Source of the DNA: Magicicada septendecula
Taxonomy: Eukaryota; Arthropoda; Insecta; Hemiptera; Cicadidae
Direction: 5' to 3'
Assembly (NCBI GenBank): GCA_034769895.1
Contig: CM068367.1
Coordinates: forward strand, 124,285,927 to 124,349,926
Length of the DNA: 64,000 nucleotides
Made by a program: the position numbers and the translations under genes. Positions 46,344-59,393 of this stretch are shown piece by piece. The notes beneath the pieces were generated by a model. The model did not search any database, was not told the origin of the DNA, and saw only the letters and a program-made list of their open reading frames with translations. Position 1 is the stretch's first letter; the number at the start of each line of letters is the position of its first letter.

Positions 46344-48656
46344 ACTTCCATGTTCCTTAAGGAAATGGAAGTATGGTGATGGCAAAAAAAATCGTGTTCG
46401 AGATTATTGCAGATTCTGATTCTACTACACTCAAAACATGAAAAAAAGTCATTTTTCGAAAAGTGTCTGTGTGTGTGTGTGTCTGTGTGTGTCTGTAGAT
46501 TTTTTTCTATGGCAAACGATAACAGCCGCAAATTCAAACAGAATCAAATAATTTTTTGAATACAGCCCTGATTTGTAAAGTACTCGCGATCTATTGTTTT
46601 TGGTGAAGATCGGTTAAGGGAAAGGCGTAGTTTACCAGCAACGGTTTTTTTTTTATCAAGGGCAATTTTGTTTGTTTGGCAAACGATAACAGCCGCAAAT
46701 TCAAACAGAAACAAATAATGTTTCGCATACTGCCCTGAATTGTAGAGTTCTCAAGATCTTTTGATTTTGGTACAGATCGGTTAAGGGAAAGGGGTAGTTT
46801 ACCAGCAACGTTTTATGTTTTAACAAGGGTATTTCCTATGGCAAACGATAACAGCCGCAAATTCAAACATAATCAAATAATGTTTTGCACACTGCCCTCA
46901 ATTGTAGAGTTCTCAAGTCCTTTTGGTTTTGGTGAAGATCGGTTAAGGAAAAGGGGTAGTTTACCAGCAACGTTTTATGTTTTAAAAGGGTATTTTCTAT
47001 GGGAAACGATAAGAGCCGCAAATTCAAACAGAATCAAATAAGTTTTTGCATACAGCCCTGATTTATTGAGTACTAAACACCTATTGTTTTTGGTGAAGAT
47101 CGTTTGAGGGAAAGGGGTAGTTTACCAGCCACGTTTTTTGTTTTATCAAGGGTATTTGGTATGGCAAACGATAACAGCCGCAAATTCAAACAAAATCACA
47201 TAATATTTTACATACAACCCTGAATTGTAGAGTTCTCAAGAGCTATCGTTTTTTTTGAAGATCGGTTAAGGGAAAGGGGTAGTTTACCGGCAACGGTTTT
47301 TTATCAAGGGTAATTTTTACTTCCATATTCCTTAAGGAATGGAAGTATGGTGATGGCAAAAAAAATCGTGTTCGAGATTATTGCAGATTCTGATTCTACT
47401 ACACTCAAAACATGAAAAAAAGGCGTTTTCCGAAAAGTGTCTGTGTGTGTGTCTGTCTGTCTGTCTGTGTGTCTGTGTGTCTGTAGATTTTTTTTCTAAG
47501 GCAAACGATAACTGCCGCAAATTCAAACTGAATCAAATAATTTTTTGCATACAGCCCTGATCTGTAGAGTACTCGCGACCAATTGTTTTTGGTGAAGATC
47601 GGTTGAGGGAAAGGGGTAGTTTACCTGCAACGGTTTTTTTTTATCAAGGGAAATTTTTTTTTGGCAAACGATAACAGCCGCAAATTGGAACAGAATCAAA
47701 TAATGTTTCGCAAACAGCCCTGAATTGTAGAGTTCTCAAGACTTATTGTTTTTGGTAAAGATCGGTTAAGGGAAAGGGGTAGTTTACCAGTAACGTTTTA
47801 TGTTCTAACAAGGGTATTTTTTATGGCAAACGATAACAGCCGCAAATTCAAACAGAATCAAATAATGTTTCGCATACAGCCCTGAATTGTAGAGTTCTCA
47901 AGACCTATTGTTTTTGTTGAAGATCGGTTAAGGGAAAGGGGTAGTTTACCTACAACGTTTTTTTAACAAGGGTATTTTCTATGGCAAACGATAACAGCCG
48001 CAAATTCAAACAGAATCAAATAATTTTCTGCATACAGCCCTGATTTGTAGAGCACTCAAGACCTATTGTTTTTGGTGAAGATCGGTTGAGGGGAAGGGGT
48101 AGTTTACCTGCAACGTTTTTTATCAAGCGTATTTTCTATGGCAAACGATAACTGCCGCAAATTCAAACAGAATCAAATAATGTTTTGCATACAGCCCTAA
48201 TTTGTAGAGTACTCAAGACCTATTGTTTTTGGTGAAGATCGGTTAAGGGGAAGGGGTAGTTTACCAGCAACGTTTTTTTATCAAGCGTATTTTCTATGGC
48301 AAACGATAACAGCCGCAAATTCAAACAGAATCAAATAATTTTTTGCATATGTCCCTGAATTGTAGAGGTCTCAATGACTTTCGATTTTGGTGAAGATCGG
48401 TTAAGGGGAAGGGGTAGTTTACCTGCAACCTTTTACGTTTTAACAAGAGTAAAGTACTTGAAAATTTATTTAAACTTTTTGAAACAATGGTAATTGTTAA
48501 AAATAAAATAATTTTGTTGCCAGGCAATAAAATTATAATTTTTTCATTTTAATGTAAATCATGTATAAGAGAAAATATATCGCGCTTGGCAGGCGATATT
48601 AAGATTTAAATATAAATCTTAGAATATGGAAGTCATGTATGGTTCTCCATACCGAT
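46344..48656 (+). mobile_element. Composite element, first of the tandem chain
   Basis: It is joined to the previous tail by TT. Heads lie at 46344 and 47319, and about eleven monomers are present in total. The tail begins near 48444 and ends with the GTATGG hairpin and CGAT at 48656. The tail is a variant with a short GCGCTTGGCAGGCGATATTA segment near 48580-48601 in place of the usual AGGCAGGTAAGACACAGCC. Confidence 0.8.
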
Positions 48657-49635
48657 TTTTTCCTATGGTAAACGATAACAGCCGCAAATTCAAGCAGAAT
48701 CAAATGATGATTTGCATACAGCCCTGTATTGTTGAGTACTAAAGACCTATTGTTTTTGGTGAAGATCGGTTAAGGGAAAGGGGTATTTTACCTGCAACGT
48801 TTTATGTTTTAAATGGGTATTTTCTATGGCAAACGATAAAAGCCGCAAATTCAAACAGAATCAAATACGTTTTTGCATACAGTCCTGTTTTTTTGAGTAC
48901 TAAAGACCTATTGTTTTTGGTGAAGATCGGTTAAGGGAAAGGGGTAGTTTACCAGACACGTTTTTTGTTTTATCAAGGGTATTTTATATGGCAAACGATA
49001 ACAGCCGCAAATTCAAACAGAATCATATAATATTTTGCATACCGCCGTGAAATGTAGCGTTCTCAAGACCTGTTGGTTTTGGTGAAGATCGGTTAAGGGA
49101 ATAGGGTTGTTTACCAGCAACATTGTATGTTTTATCAAGGGTAATTTTTTGTATGACGAACGATAACTGCCGTATATTATAACAGAATCAGCTACTCTTC
49201 TGCATACCTTTTTGAATTATACAGATCTCAAGGTCTGTTGATTTTGTTGAAGATCGGTTAAGGGAAAGGGGTAGTTTACCGGCAACGTTTTATGTTTAAA
49301 CAAAGGTATTTTTTCTATGACGAACGATAATTGCCGTAAATTCAAAGAGAATCAACTAATGTTTTGCATACAGCCCTGAATTGTAGAGTTCTCAAGACCT
49401 ATTGTTTTTGGTGAAGATCGGTTAATGGAATAGGGTTGTTTACCAGCAACGTTTTATGTTTTATCAAGGGTGTTTTCTATGGGAAACGATAACAGCCGCA
49501 AATTCAAAGAGAATCAAATAATTGTTTGCATACAGGCCTGAATTGTAGAGTACCTAAGACCTGTCGTTTTTGGTGAATATCGGTTAAGGGAAAGGGGTAG
49601 TTTACCGGCAACGGTTTTTTATCAAGGGTAATTTT
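48657..49635 (+). repeat. Headless satellite block
   Basis: About six monomers, more diverged than their neighbours (some read ATGACGAACGATAACTGCC). They directly follow the preceding tail without a head. Near-identical to 52828-53806. Confidence 0.8.
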
Positions 49636-51487
49636 ACTTCCATATTCCTTAAGGAATGGAAGTATGGTGATGGCAAAAAAAATCGTGTTCGAGATTATTG
49701 CAGATTCTGATTCTACTACACTCAAAACATGAAAAAAAGTCGTTTTCCGAAAAGTGTCTGTGTGTCTGTGTGTCTGTCTGTCTGTCTGTCTGTCTATCTG
49801 TCTGTAGATTTTTTTTCTATGGCAAACGATAACTGCCGCAAATTCAAACAGAATCAAATAATTTTTTGCATACAGCCCGGTTTTGCAGAGTTCTCGCGAC
49901 CTATTGTTTTTGGTGAAGATCGGTTGAGGGAAAGGGGTAGTTTACCTGCAACGGTTTTTTTTTAGCAAGGGAAATTTTGTTTGTTTGGCAAACGATAACA
50001 GCCGCAAATTCAAACAGAATCAAATAATGTTTCGCATACAGCCCTGAATTGTAGAGTTCTCAAGACCTATTGTTTTTGGTGAAGATCGGTTAAGGGAAAG
50101 GGGTAGTTTACCTGTAACGTTTTATGTTTTAACAAGGGTATTTCTTATGGCAAACGATAACAGCCGCAAATTCAAACAGAATGAAAAGATTATTTGCATA
50201 CAGCCCTAAATTGTAGAGTTCTCAATACCTTTTGTTTTTGGTGAAGATCGGTTAAGGGAAAGGGGTAGTTTACCTACAACGTTTTTTTAACAAGGGTATT
50301 TTCTATGGCAAACGATAACAGCCGCAAATTCAAACAGAATCAAATAATTTTCTGCATACAGCCCTGATTTGTAGAGTACTCAAGACCTATTGTTTTTGGT
50401 GAAGATCGGTTGAGGGGAAGGGGTAGTTTACTAGCAACGTTTTTTATCATGCGTATTTTCTATGGCAAACGACAACTGCCGCAAATTCAAACAGAATCAA
50501 ATAATTTTTTGCATACAGCCCTGATTTGTAGAGTACTCGCGACCTATTGTTTTTGGTGAAGATCGGTTGAGGGGAAGGGGTAGTTTACCTGCAACGGTTT
50601 TTTTTATCAAGGGAAATTTTTTTTTTTTTTTGGCAAACGATAACAGCCGCAAATTCAAACAGAATCAAATAATGTTTCGCATACAGCCCTGAATTGTAGA
50701 TTTCTCAAGACCTATTGTTTTTGGTGAAGATCGGTTGAGGGAAAGGGGTAGTTTACCTGCAACGTTTTTTTAACAAGGGTATTTTATATGGCAAACGATA
50801 ACAGCCGCAAATTCAAACAGAATCAAATAATGTTTTGCATACAGTCCTGATTTGTAGAGTACTCAAGACCTATTGTTTTTGGTGAAGATCGGTTAAGGGG
50901 AAGGGGTAGTTTACCTGCAACCTTTTACGTTTTATTTTCTATGGCAAACGATAACAGCCGCAAATTCAAACAGAATCAAATAATGTTTTGCATACAGCCC
51001 TGATTTGTAGAGTACTTAAGACCTATTGTTTTTGGTGAAGATCGGTTAAGGGGAAGGGGTAGTTTACCTGCAACGTTTTTTTATCAAGCGTATTTTCTAT
51101 GGCAAACGATAACAGCCGCAAATTCAAACAGAATCAAATAATTTTTTGCATACGTCCCTGAATTGTAGAGGTCTCAATGACTTTCGATTTTGGTGAAGAT
51201 CGGTTAAGGGGAAGGGGTAGTTTACCTGCAACCTTTTACGTTTTAACAAGAGTAAAGTACTTGAAAATTTATTTAAACTTTTTGAAACAATGGTAATTGT
51301 TAAAAATAAAATAATTTTGTTGCCAGGCAATAAAATTATAATTTTTGCATTTTAATGTAATATAATATTTTTCATTTAATACAGCAATAAAAAGGCAGGT
51401 AAGACACAGCCTGGCTGTTTGGCTGAAAATGATTTTAAATATAAATCTTAGAATATGGAAGTCATGTATGGTTCTCCATACCGATAT
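49636..51487 (+). mobile_element. Composite element with about nine monomers
   Basis: The head at 49636 has a TGTC tract of about 45 bp. The tail starts near 51250 with AAGAGTAAAGTACTTGAAAA and carries the usual AGGCAGGTAAGACACAGCC segment. It ends at CGATAT, 51487. Confidence 0.8.
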
Positions 51488-51490
51488 TTT

Positions 51491-52827
51491 ACTTCCATAT
51501 TCCTTAAGGAATGGAAGTATGGTGATGGCAAAAAAAATCGTGTTCGAGATTATTGCAGATTCTGACTCTACTACACTCAAAACATGAAAAAAAGTCGTTT
51601 TCCGAAAAGTGTCTGTGTGTGTGTCTGTCTGTCTGTCTGTCTGTCTGGCTGTAGATTTTTTTTCTATGGCAAACGATAACTGCCGCAAATTCAAACAGAA
51701 TCAAATAATTTTTTGCATACAGTCCTGATTTGCAGAGTACTCGCGACCTATTGTTTTTGGTGAAGATCGGTTGAGGGAAAGGGGTAGTTTACCTGCAACG
51801 GTTTTTTTTTAGCAAGGGTAATTTTGTTTGTTTGGCAAACGATAACAGCCGCAAATTCAAACAGAATCAAATAATGTTTCGCATACAGCCCTAAATTGTA
51901 GAGTTCTCAAGATCTGCTGATTTTGGTGAAGATCGGTTAAGGGAAAGGGGTAGTTTACCAGTAACGTTTTATGTTCTAACAAGGGTATTTTTTATGGCAA
52001 ACGATAACAGCCGCAAATTCAAACAGAATCAAATAATGTTTCGCATACAACCCTGAATTGTAGAGTTCTCAAGACCTATTGTTTTTGGTGAAGATCGGTT
52101 AAGGGAAAGGGGTAGTTTACCTACAACGTTTTTTTAACAAGGGTATTTTCTATGGCAAACGATAACAGCCGCAAATTCAAACAGAATCAAATAATTTTCT
52201 GCATACAGCCCTGATTTGTAGAGTACTCAAGACCTATTGTTTTTGGTGAAGATCGGTTGAGGGGAAGGGGTAGTTTACCTGCAACGTTTTTTATCAAGCG
52301 TATTTTCTATGGCAAACGATAACTGCCGCAAATTCAAACAGAATCAAATAATGTTTTGCATACAGCCCTAATTTGTAGAGTACTCAAGACCTATTGTTTT
52401 TGGTGAAGATCGGTTAAGGGGAAGGGGTAGTTTACCAGCAACGTTTTTTTATCAAGCGTATTTTCTATGGCAAACGATAACAGCCGCAAATTCAAACAGA
52501 ATCAAATAATTTTTTGCATATGTCCCTGAATTGTAGAGGTCTCAATGACTTTCGATTTTGGTGAAGATCGGTTAAGGGGAAGGGGTAGTTTACCTGCAAC
52601 CTTTTACGTTTTAACAAGAGTAAAGTACTTGAAAATTTATTTAAACTTTTTGAAACAATGGTAATTGTTAAAAATAAAATAATTTTGTTGCCAGGCAATA
52701 AAATTATAATTTTTTCATTTTAATGTAAATCATGTATAAGAGAAAATATATCGCGCTTGGCAGGCGATATTAAGATTTAAATATAAATCTTAGAATATGG
52801 AAGTCATGTATGGTTCTCCATACCGAT
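51491..52827 (+). mobile_element. Composite element with about six monomers
   Basis: The head is at 51491, after a TTT junction. From about 51931 it is almost identical to 47760 onward, including the rare GCGCTTGGCAGGCGATATTA tail variant. Confidence 0.8.
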
Positions 52828-53807
52828 TTTTTCCTATGGTAAACGATAACAGCCGCAAATTCAAGCAGAATCAAATGATGATTTGCATACAGCCCTGTAT
52901 TGTTGAGTACTAAAGACCTATTGTTTTTGGTGAAGATCGGTTAAGGGAAAGGGGTATTTTACCTGCAACGTTTTATGTTTTAAATGGGTATTTTCTATGG
53001 CAAACGATAAAAGCCGCAAATTCAAACAGAATCAAATACGTTTTTGCATACAGCCCTGTTTTTTTGAGTACTAAAGACCTATTGTTTTTGGTGAAGATCG
53101 GTTAAGGGAAAGGGGTAGTTTACCAGACACGTTTTTTGTTTTATCAAGGGTATTTTATATGGCAAACGATAACAGCCGCAAATTCAAACAGAATCATATA
53201 ATATTTTGCATACCGCCGTGAAATGTAGCGTTCTCAAGACCTGTTGGTTTTGGTGAAGATCGGTTAAGGGAATAGGGTTGTTTACCAGCAACATTGTATG
53301 TTTTATCAAGGGTAATTTTTTGTATGACGAACGATAACTGCCGTATATTATAACAGAATCAGCTACTCTTCTGCATACCTTTTTGAATTATACAGATCTC
53401 AAGGTCTGTTGATTTTGTTGAAGATCGGTTAAGGGAAAGGGGTAGTTTACCGGCAACGTTTTATGTTTAAACAAAGGTATTTTTTCTATGACGAACGATA
53501 ATTGCCGTAAATTCAAAGAGAATGAACTAATGTTTTGCATACAGCCCTGAATTGTAGAGTTCTCAAGACCTATTGTTTTTGGTGAAGATCGGTTAATGGA
53601 ATAGGGTTGTTTACCAGCAACGTTTTATGTTTTATCAAGGGTGTTTTCTATGGGAAACGATAACAGCCGCAAATTCAAAGAGAATCAAATAATTGTTTGC
53701 ATACAGGCCTGAATTGTAGAGTACCTAAGACCTGTCGTTTTTGGTGAATATCGGTTAAGGGAAAGGGGTAGTTTACCGGCAACGGTTTTTTATCAAGGGT
53801 AATTTTT
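52828..53807 (+). repeat. Headless satellite block, duplicate of 48657-49635
   Basis: It matches the earlier block at a constant offset of 4171 bp, with only a few substitutions seen by eye (for example near 49341 against 53524). Confidence 0.85.
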
Positions 53808-55818
53808 ACTTCCATATTCCTTAAGGAATGGAAGTATGGTGATGGCAAAAAAAATCGTGTTCGAGATTATTGCAGATTCTGACTCTACTACACTCAAAAC
53901 ATGAAAAAAAGTCGTTTTCCGAAAAGTGTCTGTGTGTGTGTCTGTGTGTCTGTCTGTCTGTCTGTAGATTTTTTTTCTATGGCAAACGATAACTGCCGCA
54001 AATTCAAACAGAATCAAATAATTTTTTGCATACAGTCCTGATTTGCAGAGTACTCGCGACCTATTGTTTTTGGTGAAGATCGGTTGAGGGAAAGGGGTAG
54101 TTTACCGGCAACGGTTTTTTTTTAGCAAGGGTAATTTTGTTTGTTTGGCAAACGATAACAGCCGCAAATTCAAACAGAATCAAATAATGTTTCGCATACA
54201 GCCCTCAATTGTAGAGTTCTCAAGATTTGTTGATTTTGGTGAAGATCGGTTAAGGGAAAGGGGTAGTTTACCTGTAACGTTTTATGTTTTAACAAGGGTA
54301 TTTCCTATGGCAAACGATAACAGCCGCAAATTCAAACAGAATCAAAAGATTATTTGCATACAGCCCTAAATTGAAGAGTTCTCAAGACCTATTGTTTTTG
54401 GTGAAGTTCGGTTGAGGGAAAGGGGTAGTTTACCAGCAAAGTTTTTTTAACAAGGGTATTTTCTATGGAAAACGATAACAGCCGCAAATTCAAACAGAAT
54501 CAAATAATGTTTTGTATACAGCCCTGATTTGTAGAGTACTCAAGACCTATTGTTGTTGGTGAAGATCGGTTAAGGGAAAGGAGTAGTTTACCAGTAACGT
54601 TTTATGTTTTAACAAGGGTATTTCCTATGGCAAACGATAACAGCCGCAAATTCAAACAGAATCAAAAGATTATTTGCATACAGCCCTAAATTGTAGAGTA
54701 CTCAAGACCTATTGTTTTTGGTGAAGATCGGTTAAGGGGAAGGGGTAGTTTACCAGCAACGTTTTTTTATCAAGCGTATTTTCTATGGCAAACGATAACA
54801 GCCGCAAATTCAAACAGAATCAAATAATTTTTTGCATACAGCCCTGATTTGCAGAGTACTCGCGACCTATTGTTTTTGGTGAAGATCGGTTGAGGGAAAG
54901 GGGTAGTTTACTAGCAACGGTTTTTTTTTAGCAAGGGTAATTTTGTTTGTTTGGCAAACGATAACAGCCGCAAATTCAAACAGAATCAAATAATGTTTCG
55001 CATACAGCCCTCAATTGTAGAGTTCTCAAGATTTGTTGATTTTGGTGAAGATCGGTTAAGGGAAAGGGGTAGTTTACCTGTAACGTTTTATGTTTTAACA
55101 AGGGTATTTCCTATGGCAAACGATAACAGCCGCAAATTCAAACAGAATCAAAAGATTATTTTGCATACAGCCCTAAATTGTAGAGTTCTCAAGACCTATT
55201 GTTTTTGGTGAAGATCGGTTGAGGGAAAAAGGTAGTTTACCTGCAACGTTTTTTTAACAAGGGTATTTTCTATGGCAAACGCTAACAGCCTCAAATTCAA
55301 ACAGAATCAAATAATGTTTTGCATACAGCCCTGATTTGTAGAGTAGTCAAGACCTGTTGTTTTTGGTGAAGATCGGTTAGGGGGAAGGGGTAGCTTACCT
55401 GCAACGTTTTTTTATCAAGCGTATTTTCTATGGCAAACGATAACAGCCGCAAATTCAAACAGAATCAAATAATTTTTTGCATACTTCCATGAATTGTAGA
55501 GGTCTCAACGACTTTCGATTTTGGTGAAGATCGGTTTAGGGGAAGGGGTACTTTACCTGCAACCTTTTACGTTTTAACAAGAGTAAAGTACTTGAAAATT
55601 TATTTAAACTTTTTGAAACAATGGTAATTGTTAAAAATAAAATAATTTTGTTGCCGGGCAATAAAATTATAATTTTTTCATTTTAATGTAATATAATATT
55701 TTTCATTTAATACAGCAATAAAAAGGCAGGTAAGACACAGCCTGGCTGTTTGGCTGAAAATGATTTTAAATATAAATCTTAGAATATGGAAGTCATGTAT
55801 GGTTCTCCATACCGATAT
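53808..55818 (+). mobile_element. Composite element with about ten monomers
   Basis: The head is at 53808 and the tail at about 55577-55818. Two monomer pairs about 806 bp apart (54145 and 54951) are near-identical, which suggests an internal duplication. Confidence 0.8.
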
Positions 55819-55985
55819 TTTCTATAGTAAACGATAACAGCCGCAAATTCAAACAGAATCAAATGATGTTTTGCATACAGCCCTGTATTGTAGAGTTCTC
55901 AATACGTATTGGTGTTGGTGAAGTTCGGTTAAGGGAAAGGGGTAGTTTACCAGCAACATTTTATGTTTTAACAAGGGTAATTTTT
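55819..55985 (+). repeat. Single headless monomer
   Basis: It begins with the variant TTTTCTATAGTAAACGATAA directly after a tail. The same variant follows the tail at 63833. Confidence 0.8.
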
Positions 55986-58900
55986 ACTCCCATATTCCTT
56001 AAGGAATGGAAGTATGGTGATGGCAAAAAAAATCGTGTTCGAGATTATTGCAGATTCTGATTCTACTACACTCAAAACATGAAAAAAAGTCGTTTTCCGA
56101 AAAGTGTCTGTGTGTGTGTCTGTGTGTCTGTCTGTCTGTCTGTAGATTTTTTTTCTATGGCAAACGATAACTGCCGCAAATTCAAACAGAATCAAATAAT
56201 TTTTTGCATACAGTCCTGATTTGCAGAGTACTCGCGACCTATTGTTTTTGGTGAAGATCGGTTGAGGGAAAGGGGTAGTTTACCGGCAACGGTTTTTTTT
56301 TAGCAAGGGTAATTTTGTTTGTTTGGCAAACGATAACAGCCGCAAATTCAAACAGAATCAAATAATGTTTTGCATACAGCCCTGATTTGTAGAGTACTCA
56401 AGACCTGTTGTTGTTGGTGAAGATCGGTTAAGGGAAAGGGGTAGTTTACCTGTAACGTTTTATGTTTTAACAAGGGTATTTCATACGGCAAACGATAACA
56501 GCCGCAAATTCAAACAGAATCAAAAGGTTATTTGCATACAGCCCTAAATTGTAGAGTACTCAAGACCTATTGTTTTTGGTGAAGATCGGTTAAGGGGAAG
56601 GGGTAGTTTATTTACTTCCATATTCCTTAAGGAATGGAAGTATGGTGATGGCAAAAAAAATCGTGTTCGAGATTATTGCAGATTCTGATTCTACTACACT
56701 CAAAACATGAAAAACAGTCGTTTTCCGAAAAGTGTCTGTGTGTGTGTCTGTCTGTCTGTGTGTCTGTCTGTGTGTGTGTCTGTAGATTTTATTTCTATGG
56801 CAAACGATAACAGTCGCAAATTCAAACAGAATCAAATAATTTTTTGCATACAACCCTGATTTGTACAGTACTCGCGATCTATTGTTTTTGGTGAAGATCC
56901 GTTGAGGGAAAGGGGTAGTTTACCGGCAACGGTTTTTTTTTATCAAGGGTAATTTTGTTTGTTTGGCAAACGATAACAGCCGCAAATTCAAACAGAATCA
57001 AATAATGTTTCGCATACAGCCCTAAATTGTAGAGGTCTCACGATCTGTTGATTTTGGTAAAGATCGGTTAAGGGAAAGGGGTAGTTTACGGGTACCGTTT
57101 TATGTTTTAACAATGGTATTTACTGTGGCAAACGATAACAGCCGCAAATTCAAACAGAATCAAATAATGTTTTGCATACTGCCCTAAATTGTAGAGTTCT
57201 CAAGACCTTTTGTTTTTGCTGAAGATCGGTTAAGGGAAAGGGGTAGTTTACCAGCAACGTTTTATGTTTTTAAGGGTATTTTCTATGGCAAACGATAAGA
57301 GCCGCAAATTCAAACAGAATCAAATACGTTTTTGCATACAGCCCTGATTTCTTGAGTACTAAAGACCTAATGTTTTTGGTGAAGATCGTTTAAGGGAAAG
57401 GGGTAGTTTACCCGCCACGTTTTTTGTTTTATCAAGGGTATTTTTTATGGCAAACGATAACAGCCGCAAATTCATACAAAATCATATAATATTTTGCATA
57501 CAACCCTAAATTGTAGAGTTCTCAAGACCTGTCGTTTTTGGTGAAGATCGGTTAAGGGAAAGGGTAAAGGGGTAGTTTACCTGCAACGGTTTTTTATCAA
57601 GGGTAATTTTACTTCCATATTCCTTAAGGAATGGAAGTATGGTGATGGCAAAAAAAATCGTGTTCGAGATTATTGCAGATTCTGATTCTACTACACTCAA
57701 AACATGAAAAAAAGTCGTTTTCCGAAAAGTGTCTGTGTGTGTGTCTGTGTGTCTGTCTGTCTGTCTGTAGATTTTTTTTCTATGGCAAACGATAACTGCC
57801 GCAAATTCAAACAGAATCAAATAATTTTTTGCATACAGTCCTGATTTGCAGAGTACTCGCGACCTATTGTTTTTGGTGAAGATCGGTTGAGGGAAAGGGG
57901 TAGTTTACCGGCAACGGTTTTTTTTTAGCAAGGGTAATTTTGTTTGTTTGGCAAACGATAACAGCCGCAAATTCAAACAGAATCAAATAATGTTTTGCAT
58001 ACAGCCCTGATTTGTAGAGTACTCAAGACCTGTTGTTGTTGGTGAAGATCGGTTAAGGGAAAGGGGTAGTTTACCTGTAACGTTTTATGTTTTAACAAGG
58101 GTATTTCATACGGCAAACGATAACAGCCGCAAATTCAAACAGAATCAAAAGGTTATTTGCATACAGCCCTAAATTGTAGAGTACTCAAGACCTATTGTTT
58201 TTGGTGAAGATCGGTTAAGGGGAAGGGGTAGTTTACCAGCAACGTTTTTTTATCAAGCGTATTTTCTATGGCAAACGACAACAGCCGCAAATTCAAACAG
58301 AATCAAATAATTTTTTGCATACGTCCCTGAATTGTAGAGGTCTCAATGACGTTCGGTTTTGGTGAAGATCGGTTAAGGGGAAGGGGTAGTTTATTTACTT
58401 CCATATTCCTTAAGGAATGGAAGTATGGTGATGGCAAAAAAAATCGTGTTCGAGATTATTGCAGATTCTGATTCTACTACACTCAAAACATGAAAAACAG
58501 TCGTTTTCCGAAAAGTGTCTGTGTGTGTGTCTGTCTGTCTGTGTGTCTGTCTGTGTGTGTGTCTGTAGATTTTATTTCTATGGCAAACGATAACAGTCGC
58601 AAATTCAAACAGAATCAAATAATTTTTTGCATACAACCCTGATTTGTACAGTACTCGCGATCTATTGTTTTTGGTGAAGATCCGTTGAGGGAAAGGGGTA
58701 GTTTACCGGCAACGGTTTTTTTTTATCAAGGGTAATTTTGTTTGTTTGGCAAACGATAACAGCCGCAAATTCAAACAGAATCAAATAATGTTTCGCATAC
58801 AGCCCTAAATTGTAGAGGTCTCACGATCTGTTGATTTTGGTAAAGATCGGTTAAGGGAAAGGGGTAGTTTACGTGTACCGTTTTATGTTTTAACAATGGT

Positions 58901-59393
58901 ATTTACTGTGGCAAACGATAACAGCCGCAAATTCAAACAGAATCAAATAATGTTTTGCATACTGCCCTAAATTGTAGAGTTCTCAAGACCTTTTGTTTTT
59001 GCTGAAGATCGGTTAAGGGAAAGGGGTAGTTTACCAGCAACGTTTTATGTTTTTAAGGGTATTTTCTATGGCAAACGATAAGAGCCGCAAATTCAAACAG
59101 AATCAAATACGTTTTTGCATACAGCCCTGATTTCTTGAGTACTAAAGACCTAATGTTTTTGGTGAAGATCGTTTAAGGGAAAGGGGTAGTTTACCCGCCA
59201 CGTTTTTTGTTTTATCAAGGGTATTTTTTATGGCAAACGATAACAGCCGCAAATTCATACAAAATCATATAATATTTTGCATACAACCCTAAATTGTAGA
59301 GTTCTCAAGACCTGTCGTTTTTGGTGAAGATCGGTTAAGAGAAAGGGTAAAGGGGTAGTTTACCTGCAACGGTTTTTTATCAAGGGTAATTTT
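55986..59393 (+). repeat. Head-plus-monomer array with an internal 1783-bp tandem duplication
   Basis: Heads lie at 55986 (mutated to ACTCCC), 56614, 57611 and 58397, with no tail between them. The segment 56611-57611 recurs at 58394-59394 (offset 1783), and 55988-56609 recurs at 57613-58234 (offset 1625). The second copy carries one additional 158-bp monomer, which accounts for the difference. Confidence 0.85.
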
